In this document: positions 14,464-21,884 of the stretch, in pieces
Layout of the letters: every line of letters starts with the position of its first letter
How positions within the stretch are numbered: the first letter of the stretch is position 1
Assembly (NCBI GenBank): GCA_046590235.1
Contig: JBKJTY010000009.1
Span: 1-27,907 of the forward strand
DNA from: 2-02-FULL-45-10 sp046590235
Lineage (GTDB): Bacteria; Patescibacteriota; Patescibacteriia; Magasanikbacterales; GWA2-37-8
DNA: 27,907 nucleotides
Reading direction: 5' to 3'
Notes under the pieces: generated by a model
Databases searched by the model: none
Seen by the model: only the letters and a program-made list of their open reading frames with translations
What the model was told of the DNA's origin: nothing
Translations under genes and position numbers: made by a program

Positions 14464-14492
14464 GATTGACAAGATGGACAGTTTATACTACA
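14464..14492 (+). promoter_or_regulatory. promoter for the first receiver gene
   Basis: TTGACA (14464-14469), 17-bp spacer, TACAAT (14487-14492). A TATACT at 14482-14487 is only 12 bp from the -35 and is less likely to be the -10. Confidence 0.72.
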
Positions 14493-14577
14493 ATCGTCTA
14501 TTGCGGTTTTCTCTAAGCGGCTTTACTGAGGCCTTTTTAAGAACGTCGGAATCAAACCCTTTCACGGAGGCAAAAAA

Positions 14578-14973
14578 ATGTCTGAAAAACCGTTCAAGAT
14601 TTTGTTCGCCGAAGACAATCCTTCAGTTATGCGACCTATGTTGCTTTGGCTTAAGCGGTTGCCTGGAATTTCCCAAGACAACATCTTTGTTGCCACCACC
14701 TGTGAAGAGGTGCGTAAGCAATACGCCGAACACCCCGATGTTGACGTCATCTTCATGAACTATCTTCTCAACAAGGAGGATACGATTGACTTGATCCGCG
14801 AGATCAAGCAGACGTTCCAAGGAGAACTGGCGGCATTTACAGGCATTTCTCCTCCCTACATCACCAAGATGCAGGAGGCGGGGTGCACAACAGTGTTCGC
14901 TAAGCCGTTCGCTCCGGAAACACTCACGGTGTACCTCCGGGGCAAGATGAGCAGGACCGTCACAAGGCCTTAA
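14578..14973 (+). CDS. single-domain receiver-like protein lacking the phosphoacceptor Asp
   Basis: A 131-aa protein made only of a response-regulator receiver (REC) fold. Visible landmarks are ILFAEDN (acidic pocket Glu-Asp), the Thr of AAFTGIS after strand 4, and the conserved Lys of FAKPF. The phosphoacceptor position after strand 3, normally Asp, is Asn61 (VIFMNYLLN; codon AAC at 14758-14760). It is therefore an atypical receiver that probably does not take phosphate from a histidine kinase and may act by protein contacts. No output domain. A CGGAGG ribosome-binding site precedes the ATG. GC-rich codons. The second receiver gene starts 299 nt downstream under its own promoter. Confidence 0.88.
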   Translation: MSEKPFKILFAEDNPSVMRPMLLWLKRLPGISQDNIFVATTCEEVRKQYAEHPDVDVIFMNYLLNKEDTIDLIREIKQTFQGELAAFTGISPPYITKMQEAGCTTVFAKPFAPETLTVYLRGKMSRTVTRP

Positions 14974-14983
14974 GCTACCCGAT

Positions 14984-15037
14984 CCGGCGCGCGCTACTAC
15001 GAGGCGCGCCGGACGGAAGACCCTTTCTACTCGTAGT
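14984..15037 (+). other. possible H-type pseudoknot in the tail of the first receiver gene
   Basis: Stem 1: CCGGCGCGC (14984-14992) / GCGCGCCGG (15004-15012). The loop segment ACTACGAG (14996-15003) is an exact complement of CTCGTAGT (15030-15037). Loop lengths: 3, 0 and 17 nt. Confidence 0.6.
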
Positions 15038-15043
15038 CCTTCT

Positions 15044-15072
15044 AAAGCCACCCTACTTGGGTGGCTTTAATT
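15044..15072 (+). terminator. intrinsic terminator after the first receiver gene
   Basis: AAAGCCACCC (15044-15053) pairs with GGGTGGCTTT (15059-15068) and continues AATT. The stem is a short version of the outer stem at 5678 and 7648. Confidence 0.8.
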
Positions 15073-15098
15073 TATCTTTATCTAGACCTTAGGAAATC

Positions 15099-15127
15099 TT
15101 GACAAAAGCCACTGTATAGTGTAGTAT
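15099..15127 (+). promoter_or_regulatory. promoter for the second receiver gene
   Basis: TTGACA (15099-15104), 17-bp spacer, TAGTAT (15122-15127); alternatively TATACT (15125-15130) with a 20-bp spacer. Confidence 0.65.
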
Positions 15128-15156
15128 ACTCTGTTGCTTAATAAAAGCTGTTTTAG

Positions 15157-15251
15157 GGCTAAGACAAGGGCTTTCTAAACCTTTATCTTAGCCTTCAATG
15201 GCTAAAAAGACTTGGCGTCGGGGCGCCAAGCGTGGAGACGGATTTATCCGT
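15157..15251 (+). promoter_or_regulatory. structured 5' leader with alternative hairpins
   Basis: GGCTAAGA (15157-15164) can pair with TCTTAGCC (15186-15193). The same TTAGCC can instead pair with GGCTAA (15200-15205). Two further hairpins follow: CTTGGCG/CGCCAAG (15211-15230) and ACGGAT/ATCCGT (15238-15251). Mutually exclusive stems ahead of the ribosome-binding site suggest a regulatory leader. Confidence 0.5.
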
Positions 15252-15272
15252 TCTTCAAGGAGTACAGTAACA

Positions 15273-15641
15273 ATGCAGGCCACGGTTCTGCTCGTGGAAG
15301 ACGATCTCGCAAGCGGCGAGGCGCTCAAGGTGTTCCTTGAGGAAGAACTGCAGGTACGCGTTCTCTGGGTCAGGAGTGCAAGCGAAGCGGAAAGCATTAT
15401 CGCCCAGTCATCAGAAAGCTTTTTGGCCGGAATTTTCGATCGAAACGTCCTCGGAGGAACAACCGACGAACTCGTAAGGAAGTTCAACCAGGCCGAGCCG
15501 ACAGCTTCCACCATTGCCATTTCGGGGGAAGTTGATAACCAGGCCAAGCTGACCGCAGCGGGTTGCATGCACCAGTACCAGAAACCCCTTACCTCACAAA
15601 ACCTCACTCAGATCGCCGAAAAGCTCAAGAATGCGGCCTGA
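15273..15641 (+). CDS. single-domain response regulator (receiver)
   Basis: A 122-aa receiver-only protein. Landmarks: VLLVEDD (acidic pocket), GIFDRNVLGG with phosphoacceptor Asp56, AISGE with Ser at the Thr/Ser switch position, and QKPL with the conserved Lys. It should be phosphorylatable, unlike its neighbour at 14578. There is no output domain and no histidine kinase in the window, so partners are unknown. The start at 15273 is fixed by AAGGAG about 10 nt upstream; the in-frame ATG at 15198 would translate the structured leader and has no ribosome-binding site. GC-rich codons. Confidence 0.88.
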   Translation: MQATVLLVEDDLASGEALKVFLEEELQVRVLWVRSASEAESIIAQSSESFLAGIFDRNVLGGTTDELVRKFNQAEPTASTIAISGEVDNQAKLTAAGCMHQYQKPLTSQNLTQIAEKLKNAA

Positions 15642-15649
15642 GTAGGTCC

Positions 15650-15698
15650 CGATGCATTTTCGCCACGAGATGCATCGAGAACAAATCTCTATCGTGGC
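15650..15698 (+). other. possible H-type pseudoknot in the tail of the second receiver gene
   Basis: Stem 1: CGATGCAT (15650-15657) / ATGCATCG (15670-15677). The loop segment GCCACGA (15662-15668) is an exact complement of TCGTGGC (15692-15698). Loop lengths: 4, 1 and 14 nt, close to those at 14984-15037. Confidence 0.6.
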
Positions 15699-15703
15699 AA
15701 TAA

Positions 15704-15740
15704 CAAAAGCAACCTGTAAACCAGGTTGCTTTTGTTTTAT
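15704..15740. terminator. intrinsic terminator between convergent genes
   Basis: CAAAAGCAACCTG (15704-15716) pairs with CAGGTTGCTTTTG (15722-15734), then TTTTATT. It can serve both the receiver gene and the minus-strand gene whose stop is at 15737. Confidence 0.85.
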
Positions 15741-16006
15741 TGCGATAAGCGTCTTTTTAAATTCCCAAATGATTCCTGGATATCTCTCCACCCTCTTTCC
15801 AGCCCTGTTTTAACATCTTCCCATTTTTCTTCACTGGCCATTTTTGCTTTTTCTACTGAACTTTTCCAAGTACGCTGTTTTGTTTCTAATTCTTCCCATT
15901 CATTCTTTGCCCTAATTTTATTAGCGTAATATTTAGCCCGAAGCTCCGCGCTGAGCGCTTCGTCTTCTGCCTTTAATTTATTGAAATAGTCTTCACGTTG
16001 GTCCAT
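15737..16006 (-). CDS. coiled-coil protein, unknown function
   Basis: An 89-aa protein that is almost entirely charged helix (MDQREDYFNKLKAEDEALSA through RRLSQ). It is rich in Lys, Glu and Ala with Trp at regular positions. It resembles the short coiled-coil proteins of the sll1863/CsbD-like stress-induced type, but no firm family call is possible. AT-rich codons, no Shine-Dalgarno sequence and no clear promoter. Its stop codon overlaps the shared terminator. Confidence 0.65.
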   Translation of the reverse strand: MDQREDYFNKLKAEDEALSAELRAKYYANKIRAKNEWEELETKQRTWKSSVEKAKMASEEKWEDVKTGLERGWRDIQESFGNLKRRLSQ

Positions 16007-16068
16007 AGGGGTAACATTAGATATATTCTATATGACGAGGGGATAAAGCTGTGCTTACGTTAACTGTC

Positions 16069-16097
16069 TTGACTTTTAAGCTTTTTTTTACTATACT
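16069..16097 (+). promoter_or_regulatory. promoter for the tRNA
   Basis: TTGACT (16069-16074), 17-bp spacer, TATACT (16092-16097), about 43 nt upstream of the tRNA. Confidence 0.75.
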
Positions 16098-16140
16098 AGG
16101 CGCTGCCCGCCGTCGCTTCGAAGCTAAGGTGTGGAACCAT

Positions 16141-16214
16141 GTCAGGGTAGCTCAGCTGGTTAGAGCGTAGCATTCATAACGCTAAGGTCGCGGGTTCGAG
16201 CCCCGCCCTTGACA
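16141..16214 (+). tRNA. tRNA with anticodon CAU (elongator Met, or Ile2)
   Basis: Full cloverleaf. Acceptor GTCAGGG / CCTTGAC (one G-T pair), D arm GCTC...GAGC with AGCTGGTTA loop, anticodon loop TTCATAA (anticodon 16175-16177), T arm GCGGG TTCGAGC CCCGC, discriminator A. CCA is not encoded. The three G-C pairs of an initiator anticodon stem are absent, so it is not fMet; CAU could also be an Ile tRNA modified to lysidine. The last anticodon-stem pair is an A-C mismatch. Confidence 0.93.
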
Positions 16215-16225
16215 CACAGTCTAGA

Positions 16226-16246
16226 AGCCTCCCGCCGGGAGGTTTT
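16226..16246 (+). terminator. short terminator after the tRNA
   Basis: CCTCCCG/CGGGAGG (16228-16242) with a one-base turn as drawn, then TTTTCTG. Confidence 0.65.
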
Positions 16247-16263
16247 CTGTTTAATAGTCATTC

Positions 16264-16292
16264 TTGCTATATAGCACTAAAAACCTTATAAT
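16264..16292 (+). promoter_or_regulatory. promoter for the 16318-tsaD pair
   Basis: TTGCTA (16264-16269), 17-bp spacer, TATAAT (16287-16292). It rules out the TTG start at 16264 for the downstream gene. Confidence 0.7.
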
Positions 16293-16317
16293 TGCTTATA
16301 TTTTTATCAGACCCTTT

Positions 16318-17157
16318 ATGAAACTTCTTCTTTCCCGGTTAGTCATAGCAATTACTTCGATTAGCATTCTTAGCACCCCACTAATCTCAATTGCGTCCAC
16401 CGACCCCAACCAACAATTTTATTATCTTTTTCATTTTCAGAAACCAGCAGGTGTTTTGGTTACCGCAAAAGTTAATGATGTCGTAGTGACTAAAATTCTA
16501 GACGGTTCGTATACACCCTTTTTTAGTAGCGTGAATAACATTAATGCTTGGCTTACTCCTGGTACTAATACATTATCCTACACAGTCAAAAAGGATACGA
16601 ATGCAAAAATCCCAACTAGTACGACGCAAATTATCATTTCCCGCATTATTGCCGGACAAAAAACTAATGAGGGTGAAGTGTTAACGTATATTGCCACACC
16701 ACCAAAACAGCTTAAGACATCGCCACAAGTGGAAACTTGGGAATTTGTAGTAACCACTACCCCGCCAAGTGATTTTTGGCCTCAAGCTAAAACGTTGCAG
16801 ACTGACAAGCTTACTAAAGTGATTGTTACTTGGGAGATCTACAAAATTTGGCAAAAGTTGAACAGTAAGCATATGGATACTGTCTTTGCTTTGTTCAAAT
16901 ATCAATTTGATGAAATTAATCGCTACAACTTTGATCAAGTTTATACTGCTGATGATTTTAAGAAAGAAGCACTTCAACCAATTATTGATAACGAGCTTCG
17001 CTCACTTCCCAATTCCCCTCTCAAATTCGAACTAATTGCAAACAAAAGAATTATTAAAGTTACAGATACGTCTGGCCGCTCTCCAATAAAGATTGGCACC
17101 GGTGAAATAGACCTGTACTTAGCACCAGTTAATGGTGTGTGGACATTAGTTCGCTAA
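16318..17157 (+). CDS. secreted protein of unknown function
   Basis: A 279-aa protein with a signal peptide (MKLLLSRLVIAITSISILST..., cleavage after about residue 27). Up to about residue 135 it is beta-rich, with NINAWLTPGTNTLSYTV recalling carbohydrate-binding-like sandwich folds. The C-terminal half is helical (WEIYKIWQKLNSKHMDTVFA, then EINRYNFDQVYTADDFKKE) and ends in strands. No family recognised. It ends 5 nt before tsaD and is probably co-transcribed with it. Confidence 0.72.
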   Translation: MKLLLSRLVIAITSISILSTPLISIASTDPNQQFYYLFHFQKPAGVLVTAKVNDVVVTKILDGSYTPFFSSVNNINAWLTPGTNTLSYTVKKDTNAKIPTSTTQIIISRIIAGQKTNEGEVLTYIATPPKQLKTSPQVETWEFVVTTTPPSDFWPQAKTLQTDKLTKVIVTWEIYKIWQKLNSKHMDTVFALFKYQFDEINRYNFDQVYTADDFKKEALQPIIDNELRSLPNSPLKFELIANKRIIKVTDTSGRSPIKIGTGEIDLYLAPVNGVWTLVR

Positions 17158-17162
17158 AACAT

Positions 17163-18194
17163 ATGTACATTCTTGGTATCGAAAGCTCATGCGACGACAC
17201 TTCAGTCGCCCTCCTAGACTCTTCTGAAAAGGGTCAGTTTGTTATTTCTGAAAAAGCTGCATCACAAATTGATATTCACAAAAAGTATGGTGGTGTTGTC
17301 CCGGAAATTGCCGGTCGCTTACACGCAGAAAAAATAGTTCCGCTTATTGAAGAAGTTTTAAAAGAACAACCGATGCCGGATGTTATCGCTGTAACCTCAG
17401 GACCTGGTTTGATTACAGGATTATTAGTAGGTGTTACTGCAGCAAAAACTTTATCGTTCACCAAAAATATTCCAATTGTTTCTACCAATCATATTGAGGG
17501 ACATATTCATTCGGTAGAAGTTGCGGCAACCGCTGAAGCTCGCCCTACTATCAGCTTTCCGGCACTTTGCTTGGTTGTCAGTGGTGGACATACAGAGTTG
17601 GTGCTTATGAAAGATCATGGAGAGTACCTAATTCTGGGGGCGACCAAAGATGACGCTGCTGGTGAATGTTTCGATAAGGTGGCTAAACTACTCGAGCTCC
17701 CCTACCCAGGCGGTCCAGAGGTCTCTAAACTTGCTTTGACTGGCCGAACTGACGCTATCGCCTTCCCACGTCCGATGATGCACGAACCAAATTACTCGTT
17801 TAGTTTTTCTGGTTTAAAGACATCCGCGATGTACTGGTTACGTGACAACAATACTTTTGGGGAGATTACCAAGAACGATTTCTGCGCCAGTTTTGAACAA
17901 GCGATTGTTGATGTCTTAGTTTCAAAAACTATTAAAGCTGCCCGCGAGTTTAACCCAAAAAGTATTATTTTGGCCGGTGGTGTTTCTGCAAATAGAAAAT
18001 TACGATCGACTTTAGAAGAGACTATTAAAAAACTGCTACCGGAAACAAAGTTCCATATGGCTTTACCGCAATACTGCATGGATAACGGCGCGATGATTGC
18101 TGCTGCAGGCTACTACCACGCCCTTAAACAAGAGTTTACCGACTGGCGAGATATTACTGTTAACCCGAATTGGAAAGTTGGCCCGTTCGCATAA
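17163..18194 (+). CDS. tsaD: tRNA N6-adenosine threonylcarbamoyltransferase TsaD
   Basis: A 343-aa enzyme of normal family length. It transfers threonylcarbamoyl to A37 of tRNAs that read ANN codons, in the cytoplasm, together with TsaB/TsaE. Signatures: ILGIESSCDDTSVALL at the start, KKYGGVVPEIAGRLH, SGPGLITGLLVG, metal-binding HIEGHIHS, VSGGHTELVL, the FSFSGLKT region, and AGGVSANRKLR near the end. The ATG at 17163 begins the conserved sequence; the TTG at 17139 lies inside the preceding gene. The next gene, dnaE, is convergent. Confidence 0.97.
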   Translation: MYILGIESSCDDTSVALLDSSEKGQFVISEKAASQIDIHKKYGGVVPEIAGRLHAEKIVPLIEEVLKEQPMPDVIAVTSGPGLITGLLVGVTAAKTLSFTKNIPIVSTNHIEGHIHSVEVAATAEARPTISFPALCLVVSGGHTELVLMKDHGEYLILGATKDDAAGECFDKVAKLLELPYPGGPEVSKLALTGRTDAIAFPRPMMHEPNYSFSFSGLKTSAMYWLRDNNTFGEITKNDFCASFEQAIVDVLVSKTIKAAREFNPKSIILAGGVSANRKLRSTLEETIKKLLPETKFHMALPQYCMDNGAMIAAAGYYHALKQEFTDWRDITVNPNWKVGPFA

Positions 18195-18264
18195 TGCGTT
18201 TTAAAAAATTAGTACACTCTGTGTCGGAGGCTTGCTATTTAAAGATAGGATGAAATGAGCGATA

Positions 18265-18294
18265 AAAAAAGTGCTGTTACTCCAGCACTTTTTT
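18265..18294. terminator. bidirectional terminator overlapping the end of dnaE
   Basis: AAAAAAGTGCTG (18265-18276) pairs with CAGCACTTTTTT (18283-18294). The dnaE stop (18277-18279) is in the loop, so the last codons of dnaE form one arm. Confidence 0.82.
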
Positions 18295-21200
18295 AATATC
18301 TTCGTATAATTCTTCACACTCGTTAACTTGGAAGTTGGTTTTGATTTTTTTACCACCTACAGCGAGATATACCGTCTTAGTGCCTGGGTATTTTTTAAAT
18401 ACTTCTTTTAAGATTTCAGCTTTGTTTTTTACCACCTCAGCTGGTAAGGCAATTTCCAAACCGTCGAAGGCAATTGGCTGAGGTTGCTGCACACTACCAG
18501 TGATCGGGCCAGTGGCTGAGCGCTGCTTGGTATGGCTAGCCGAAGACATTTGTGACATCAAACTTTGAACGTTGTCCTTGGTTAAAACATAGGCTTTTTC
18601 TACAAAGAGCTTATCATCACCTTCTTCATCACCCGTACGCCCGATAACACACACTGTCCTGCCTTCAACCCAAACATCTTTAGTGGTTTCAAATGTTTTA
18701 GGAAAAACTAAAAGCTCTAAACTACCACTGATATCTTGGATATGGACGAACATCATGGCAGAACCGCTTCTAGTAATCTTCTTTTTGGTACTATCAATGA
18801 CACCACCTACAACGACCCACTGTTTACGGCCTTGTGCTGGCAACTCGGTCACTGGGGTTAAGACACGCTCCATGACTTTTTGGAAATATTCAAAGGGGTG
18901 TGACGTAACGTACAACCCCAGCAATTCTTTTTCCCAAGTCAGTTTTTCATCAGCAGTGGCGTTTGGTGCTGGAAGTAATTTAACATGACTAGATACGTCA
19001 ATTTGGCTGCCACTAAAAAGTGAATTCTGCTTTGTAACTTTCTTTTCTTGGCGATCGTGAACAAACGATAGCATCATCTCGACATTAGCTCGAAGCAATC
19101 CTCGGTCGTAACCAAAACTATCCATCGCACCACATTTAATAAGTGCGTCAAGTGATTTTTTATTTAAATCTTTATCTTGTACGCGTGATAAGAGGTTTTC
19201 TAAGTCAGTAAACTTACCGTTCGCTTTACGCTCGTTATAAATAACTTCAGCGATATGTTCGCCGAGATTTTTGATACCACTCAAACCGAAACGGATATGG
19301 TCGCCTTTGTGATCAGGCGTTTCCACCATGGCAAAGGTTTTCTCACTCGCATTAATATCAGGCGGCATAACCTTAATACCCATGCGATTACATTCATGGA
19401 TAATAGATGGCACCTTTTCAATATCGCCACTTTCCGCAATGAGCACGGATGTCATGAACTGAAGCGGGAAATTCGCTTTCATGTAACCGGTTTGGTAGGC
19501 TACAACAGCATAACTCGCCGCATGCGCCTTGTTGAACCCGTAGGCTGCAAATGGCTCGATATATTCCCACAATTTGTTAATAGTGGAATCGGAGAGATGA
19601 CCGACTTCTTTTGCACCTTTAAAAAATTTTTCTTTCTGCTTCATCATTTCTTCTGGAATTTTCTTACCCATCGCTTTGCGGAACTTATCAGCTTCTTCCC
19701 AATTATAACCAGCGAGATTAATCGCCGTTAAAAGCACATCATCTTGGTAGACGATAATGCCAAGGGACTGGTCAAGAAAATCCTTCATGCGCGGATCGAG
19801 ATAAATGATTTTGCTTGGATCATTTTTACGCTGGATATATTCCGGAATAGATTCCATTGGACCCGGACGGAAGAGGGCCACCATCGCCATGATGTCGAAA
19901 ATACTGACCGGTTTTAATTCTTTCAAATAACGAGTCATGCCAGAACCAGAGAGCTGGAACACACCGATGGTTTCACCACGCGCCAACATGTCGTATGTTT
20001 TTTTATCATCCCATGGTTGGAGGTTATAAATATCAATTAATTTTCCAGTTGTTTCGTGCACGATTTTCACCGCGTTTCCAAGGATAGACAAATTGCGGAT
20101 ACCCAAGAAGTCCATTTTTAAAAGACCAGCAGCTTCCACAGCGTGCATTTCATATTGTGTAACCGTACGCTCACCACCAACTTCGTGTTGGATTGGGGTA
20201 AAGTCAGTCAATGCAGATGGAGCGATAACCACACCTGCAGCATGGATAGAAGTGTGGCGGCCACAACCTTCAATCTTTTGTGCTAAATCGATCAGACGTT
20301 TAATTTGAGGATTTTTGTTATACAACTCTTTAAGATCTGGTTCCAGCTCAATCGCTTTTTCAATCGTCATGTTAAAACCTTGCGCGCCAAATGGGATCAT
20401 CTTTGATACCTGGTCACATAACGAATAACTGTACCCAAGCGCACGACCAACATCGCGAATACTACCGCGAGCAGCCATGGTACCAAACGTAATAATCTGA
20501 GCCACCTTGTCAGCGCCGTATTTTTTCGTAACGTAGGCAATCATGTCATCACGGCGGTCGTCGGCAAAGTCGGCGTCGATATCAGGTGGACTAGGGCGGA
20601 AGGGGTTTAAAAAGCGCTCAAACGGCAGTTTAAAGGATAAGGGGTTCACAGTGGTGATACCCATGGCATATGCGACGATAGAGCCTGCACCCGAGCCACG
20701 GGTGGTTTCTACGATACCATTGTTACGAGCATAACTAACGTAGTCAGACACGACCAAAAAGTAAGGTGAATAACCTTTTTTGGAAATAATACCAAGCTCA
20801 TATTCTACGCGCTCAGTTACTTTTTCATCAATCGTTGTCAGCAATGCTAAGCGGCGATACACTTCATCCTTTAAGTGCTCGTTAGCATCCTTACCTGGCG
20901 GCAAATCGACATGCGGAAAGTGCCATTTGTTGAGTTCAATTTTTAAATCAATCTTATCAGCGATTTTCTGAGTATTTTCAATCGCTTCTGGCACATGACG
21001 AAAGCGACCGGCAATATCTTTTTCTGAAGCAAACGAAAAATTAACGTTTGCAAAACTTTGGCGGTTTGGCTCCTCCATATTTCGCCCATCGCGAATACAG
21101 GTCAAAACATCTTGTGCTTCCGCATCATCATATTTAAGATAATGGACGTCGCGTGTAACTACTAACGGAATATTTAATTCTTTCCCGAGTTTTATCAACT

Positions 21201-21765
21201 CAGTGTTTACTTCAATTTGTCCTTCTAATTCCGGCAAATCATTAAGCTCGAGATAAAAATTATCCTGGCCAAAAATAGCCTTATACTCTTCGGCAACTTT
21301 CGAAGCTTTCTCGTAATTTTTTTCTTTATGTAAAATTGTCGGCAATTCCCCTTCCATACAACCGGATAAAGCGATCAGTCCTGGGGCGTACTTACGAAGT
21401 GTTTCTTTATCGATGACTGGCTTTTCAGTACCTTGGCGAAGACCAGCGGCAGATATTAACTGGATGAGATTACGATAGCCGTCGTAGTGCTGCGCTAACA
21501 AAACTAGATGATAGTATTTATGTTCTGTCACCATCTTATCATCCAGGTTGGTTGGTGTTATATATATTTCACAACCAATGATCGGCTTAATGCCTTCTTT
21601 AACACACGCTTCATAAAACTCAATCGCACCATAGAGATTGGCGTGATCAGTCAGTGCGAGGGCATTTTGCCCCTTGTCTTTGGCAGCCTTAATCAGATCC
21701 CCTACTTGGGACAAACCGTCGAGGAGCGAATAGTGCGAATGAACGTGGAGGTGGACAAAAGACAT
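18277..21765 (-). CDS. dnaE: DNA polymerase III alpha subunit DnaE
   Basis: A 1162-aa replicative polymerase. The N-terminal PHP domain (HLHVHSHYSLLDG, LTDHANLYGA, GCEIYI) retains the His/Asp-type positions seen in metal-binding PHP domains. The palm follows with the catalytic aspartates in PDIDADFADDRRDD, then fingers and the helix-hairpin-helix region. An OB-fold lies near the C-terminus (VVVGGVIDSTKKKITRSGSA). Length is standard for DnaE1-type enzymes. The start at 21765 (MSFVHLHVHS) is the family start; 21777 would add four residues. No Shine-Dalgarno sequence. Own promoter at 21805-21833. Confidence 0.97.
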   Translation of the reverse strand: MSFVHLHVHSHYSLLDGLSQVGDLIKAAKDKGQNALALTDHANLYGAIEFYEACVKEGIKPIIGCEIYITPTNLDDKMVTEHKYYHLVLLAQHYDGYRNLIQLISAAGLRQGTEKPVIDKETLRKYAPGLIALSGCMEGELPTILHKEKNYEKASKVAEEYKAIFGQDNFYLELNDLPELEGQIEVNTELIKLGKELNIPLVVTRDVHYLKYDDAEAQDVLTCIRDGRNMEEPNRQSFANVNFSFASEKDIAGRFRHVPEAIENTQKIADKIDLKIELNKWHFPHVDLPPGKDANEHLKDEVYRRLALLTTIDEKVTERVEYELGIISKKGYSPYFLVVSDYVSYARNNGIVETTRGSGAGSIVAYAMGITTVNPLSFKLPFERFLNPFRPSPPDIDADFADDRRDDMIAYVTKKYGADKVAQIITFGTMAARGSIRDVGRALGYSYSLCDQVSKMIPFGAQGFNMTIEKAIELEPDLKELYNKNPQIKRLIDLAQKIEGCGRHTSIHAAGVVIAPSALTDFTPIQHEVGGERTVTQYEMHAVEAAGLLKMDFLGIRNLSILGNAVKIVHETTGKLIDIYNLQPWDDKKTYDMLARGETIGVFQLSGSGMTRYLKELKPVSIFDIMAMVALFRPGPMESIPEYIQRKNDPSKIIYLDPRMKDFLDQSLGIIVYQDDVLLTAINLAGYNWEEADKFRKAMGKKIPEEMMKQKEKFFKGAKEVGHLSDSTINKLWEYIEPFAAYGFNKAHAASYAVVAYQTGYMKANFPLQFMTSVLIAESGDIEKVPSIIHECNRMGIKVMPPDINASEKTFAMVETPDHKGDHIRFGLSGIKNLGEHIAEVIYNERKANGKFTDLENLLSRVQDKDLNKKSLDALIKCGAMDSFGYDRGLLRANVEMMLSFVHDRQEKKVTKQNSLFSGSQIDVSSHVKLLPAPNATADEKLTWEKELLGLYVTSHPFEYFQKVMERVLTPVTELPAQGRKQWVVVGGVIDSTKKKITRSGSAMMFVHIQDISGSLELLVFPKTFETTKDVWVEGRTVCVIGRTGDEEGDDKLFVEKAYVLTKDNVQSLMSQMSSASHTKQRSATGPITGSVQQPQPIAFDGLEIALPAEVVKNKAEILKEVFKKYPGTKTVYLAVGGKKIKTNFQVNECEELYEDIKKVLE

Positions 21766-21804
21766 GCCAGAATACAAAAAATAAGGGAGCCCCTTACTGG
21801 CTTC

Positions 21805-21833
21805 ATAGTACCTGAAGTTGGTTTAGAAATCAA
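21805..21833 (-). promoter_or_regulatory. promoter for dnaE
   Basis: On the minus strand: TTGATT (21833-21828), 17-bp spacer, TACTAT (21810-21805). Confidence 0.65.
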
Positions 21834-21848
21834 TGGAAGAATGGGTAC

Positions 21849-21877
21849 AAAAAAACTCTCAATTTTGAGAGTTTTTT
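21849..21877 (-). terminator. intrinsic terminator after the 21885-22265 gene
   Basis: AAAAAACTCTCAA pairs with TTGAGAGTTTTTT; symmetrical, so usable on either strand. Confidence 0.85.
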
Positions 21878-21884
21878 CATTAGT

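Larger units (their letters stand above)
14974..15272 (+). other. structured intergenic region between the two receiver genes
   Basis: No gene in this 299-nt stretch. In order it holds: a possible pseudoknot tail (14984-15037), a terminator (15044-15072), a promoter (15099-15127) and a structured leader (about 15131-15272). Confidence 0.7.

Noticed and set aside
14482..14487. TATACT as the -10 of the first receiver promoter
   Set aside because: Only 12 bp from TTGACA; TACAAT at 14487-14492 gives the regular 17-bp spacing.
15198..15272. Longer N-terminus for the second receiver
   Set aside because: The extra 25 codons coincide with leader hairpins, lack a ribosome-binding site and precede the normal receiver start.
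16141..16214. Initiator tRNA-fMet
   Set aside because: The acceptor stem begins with a normal G-C pair and the anticodon stem lacks the three consecutive G-C pairs of initiators.
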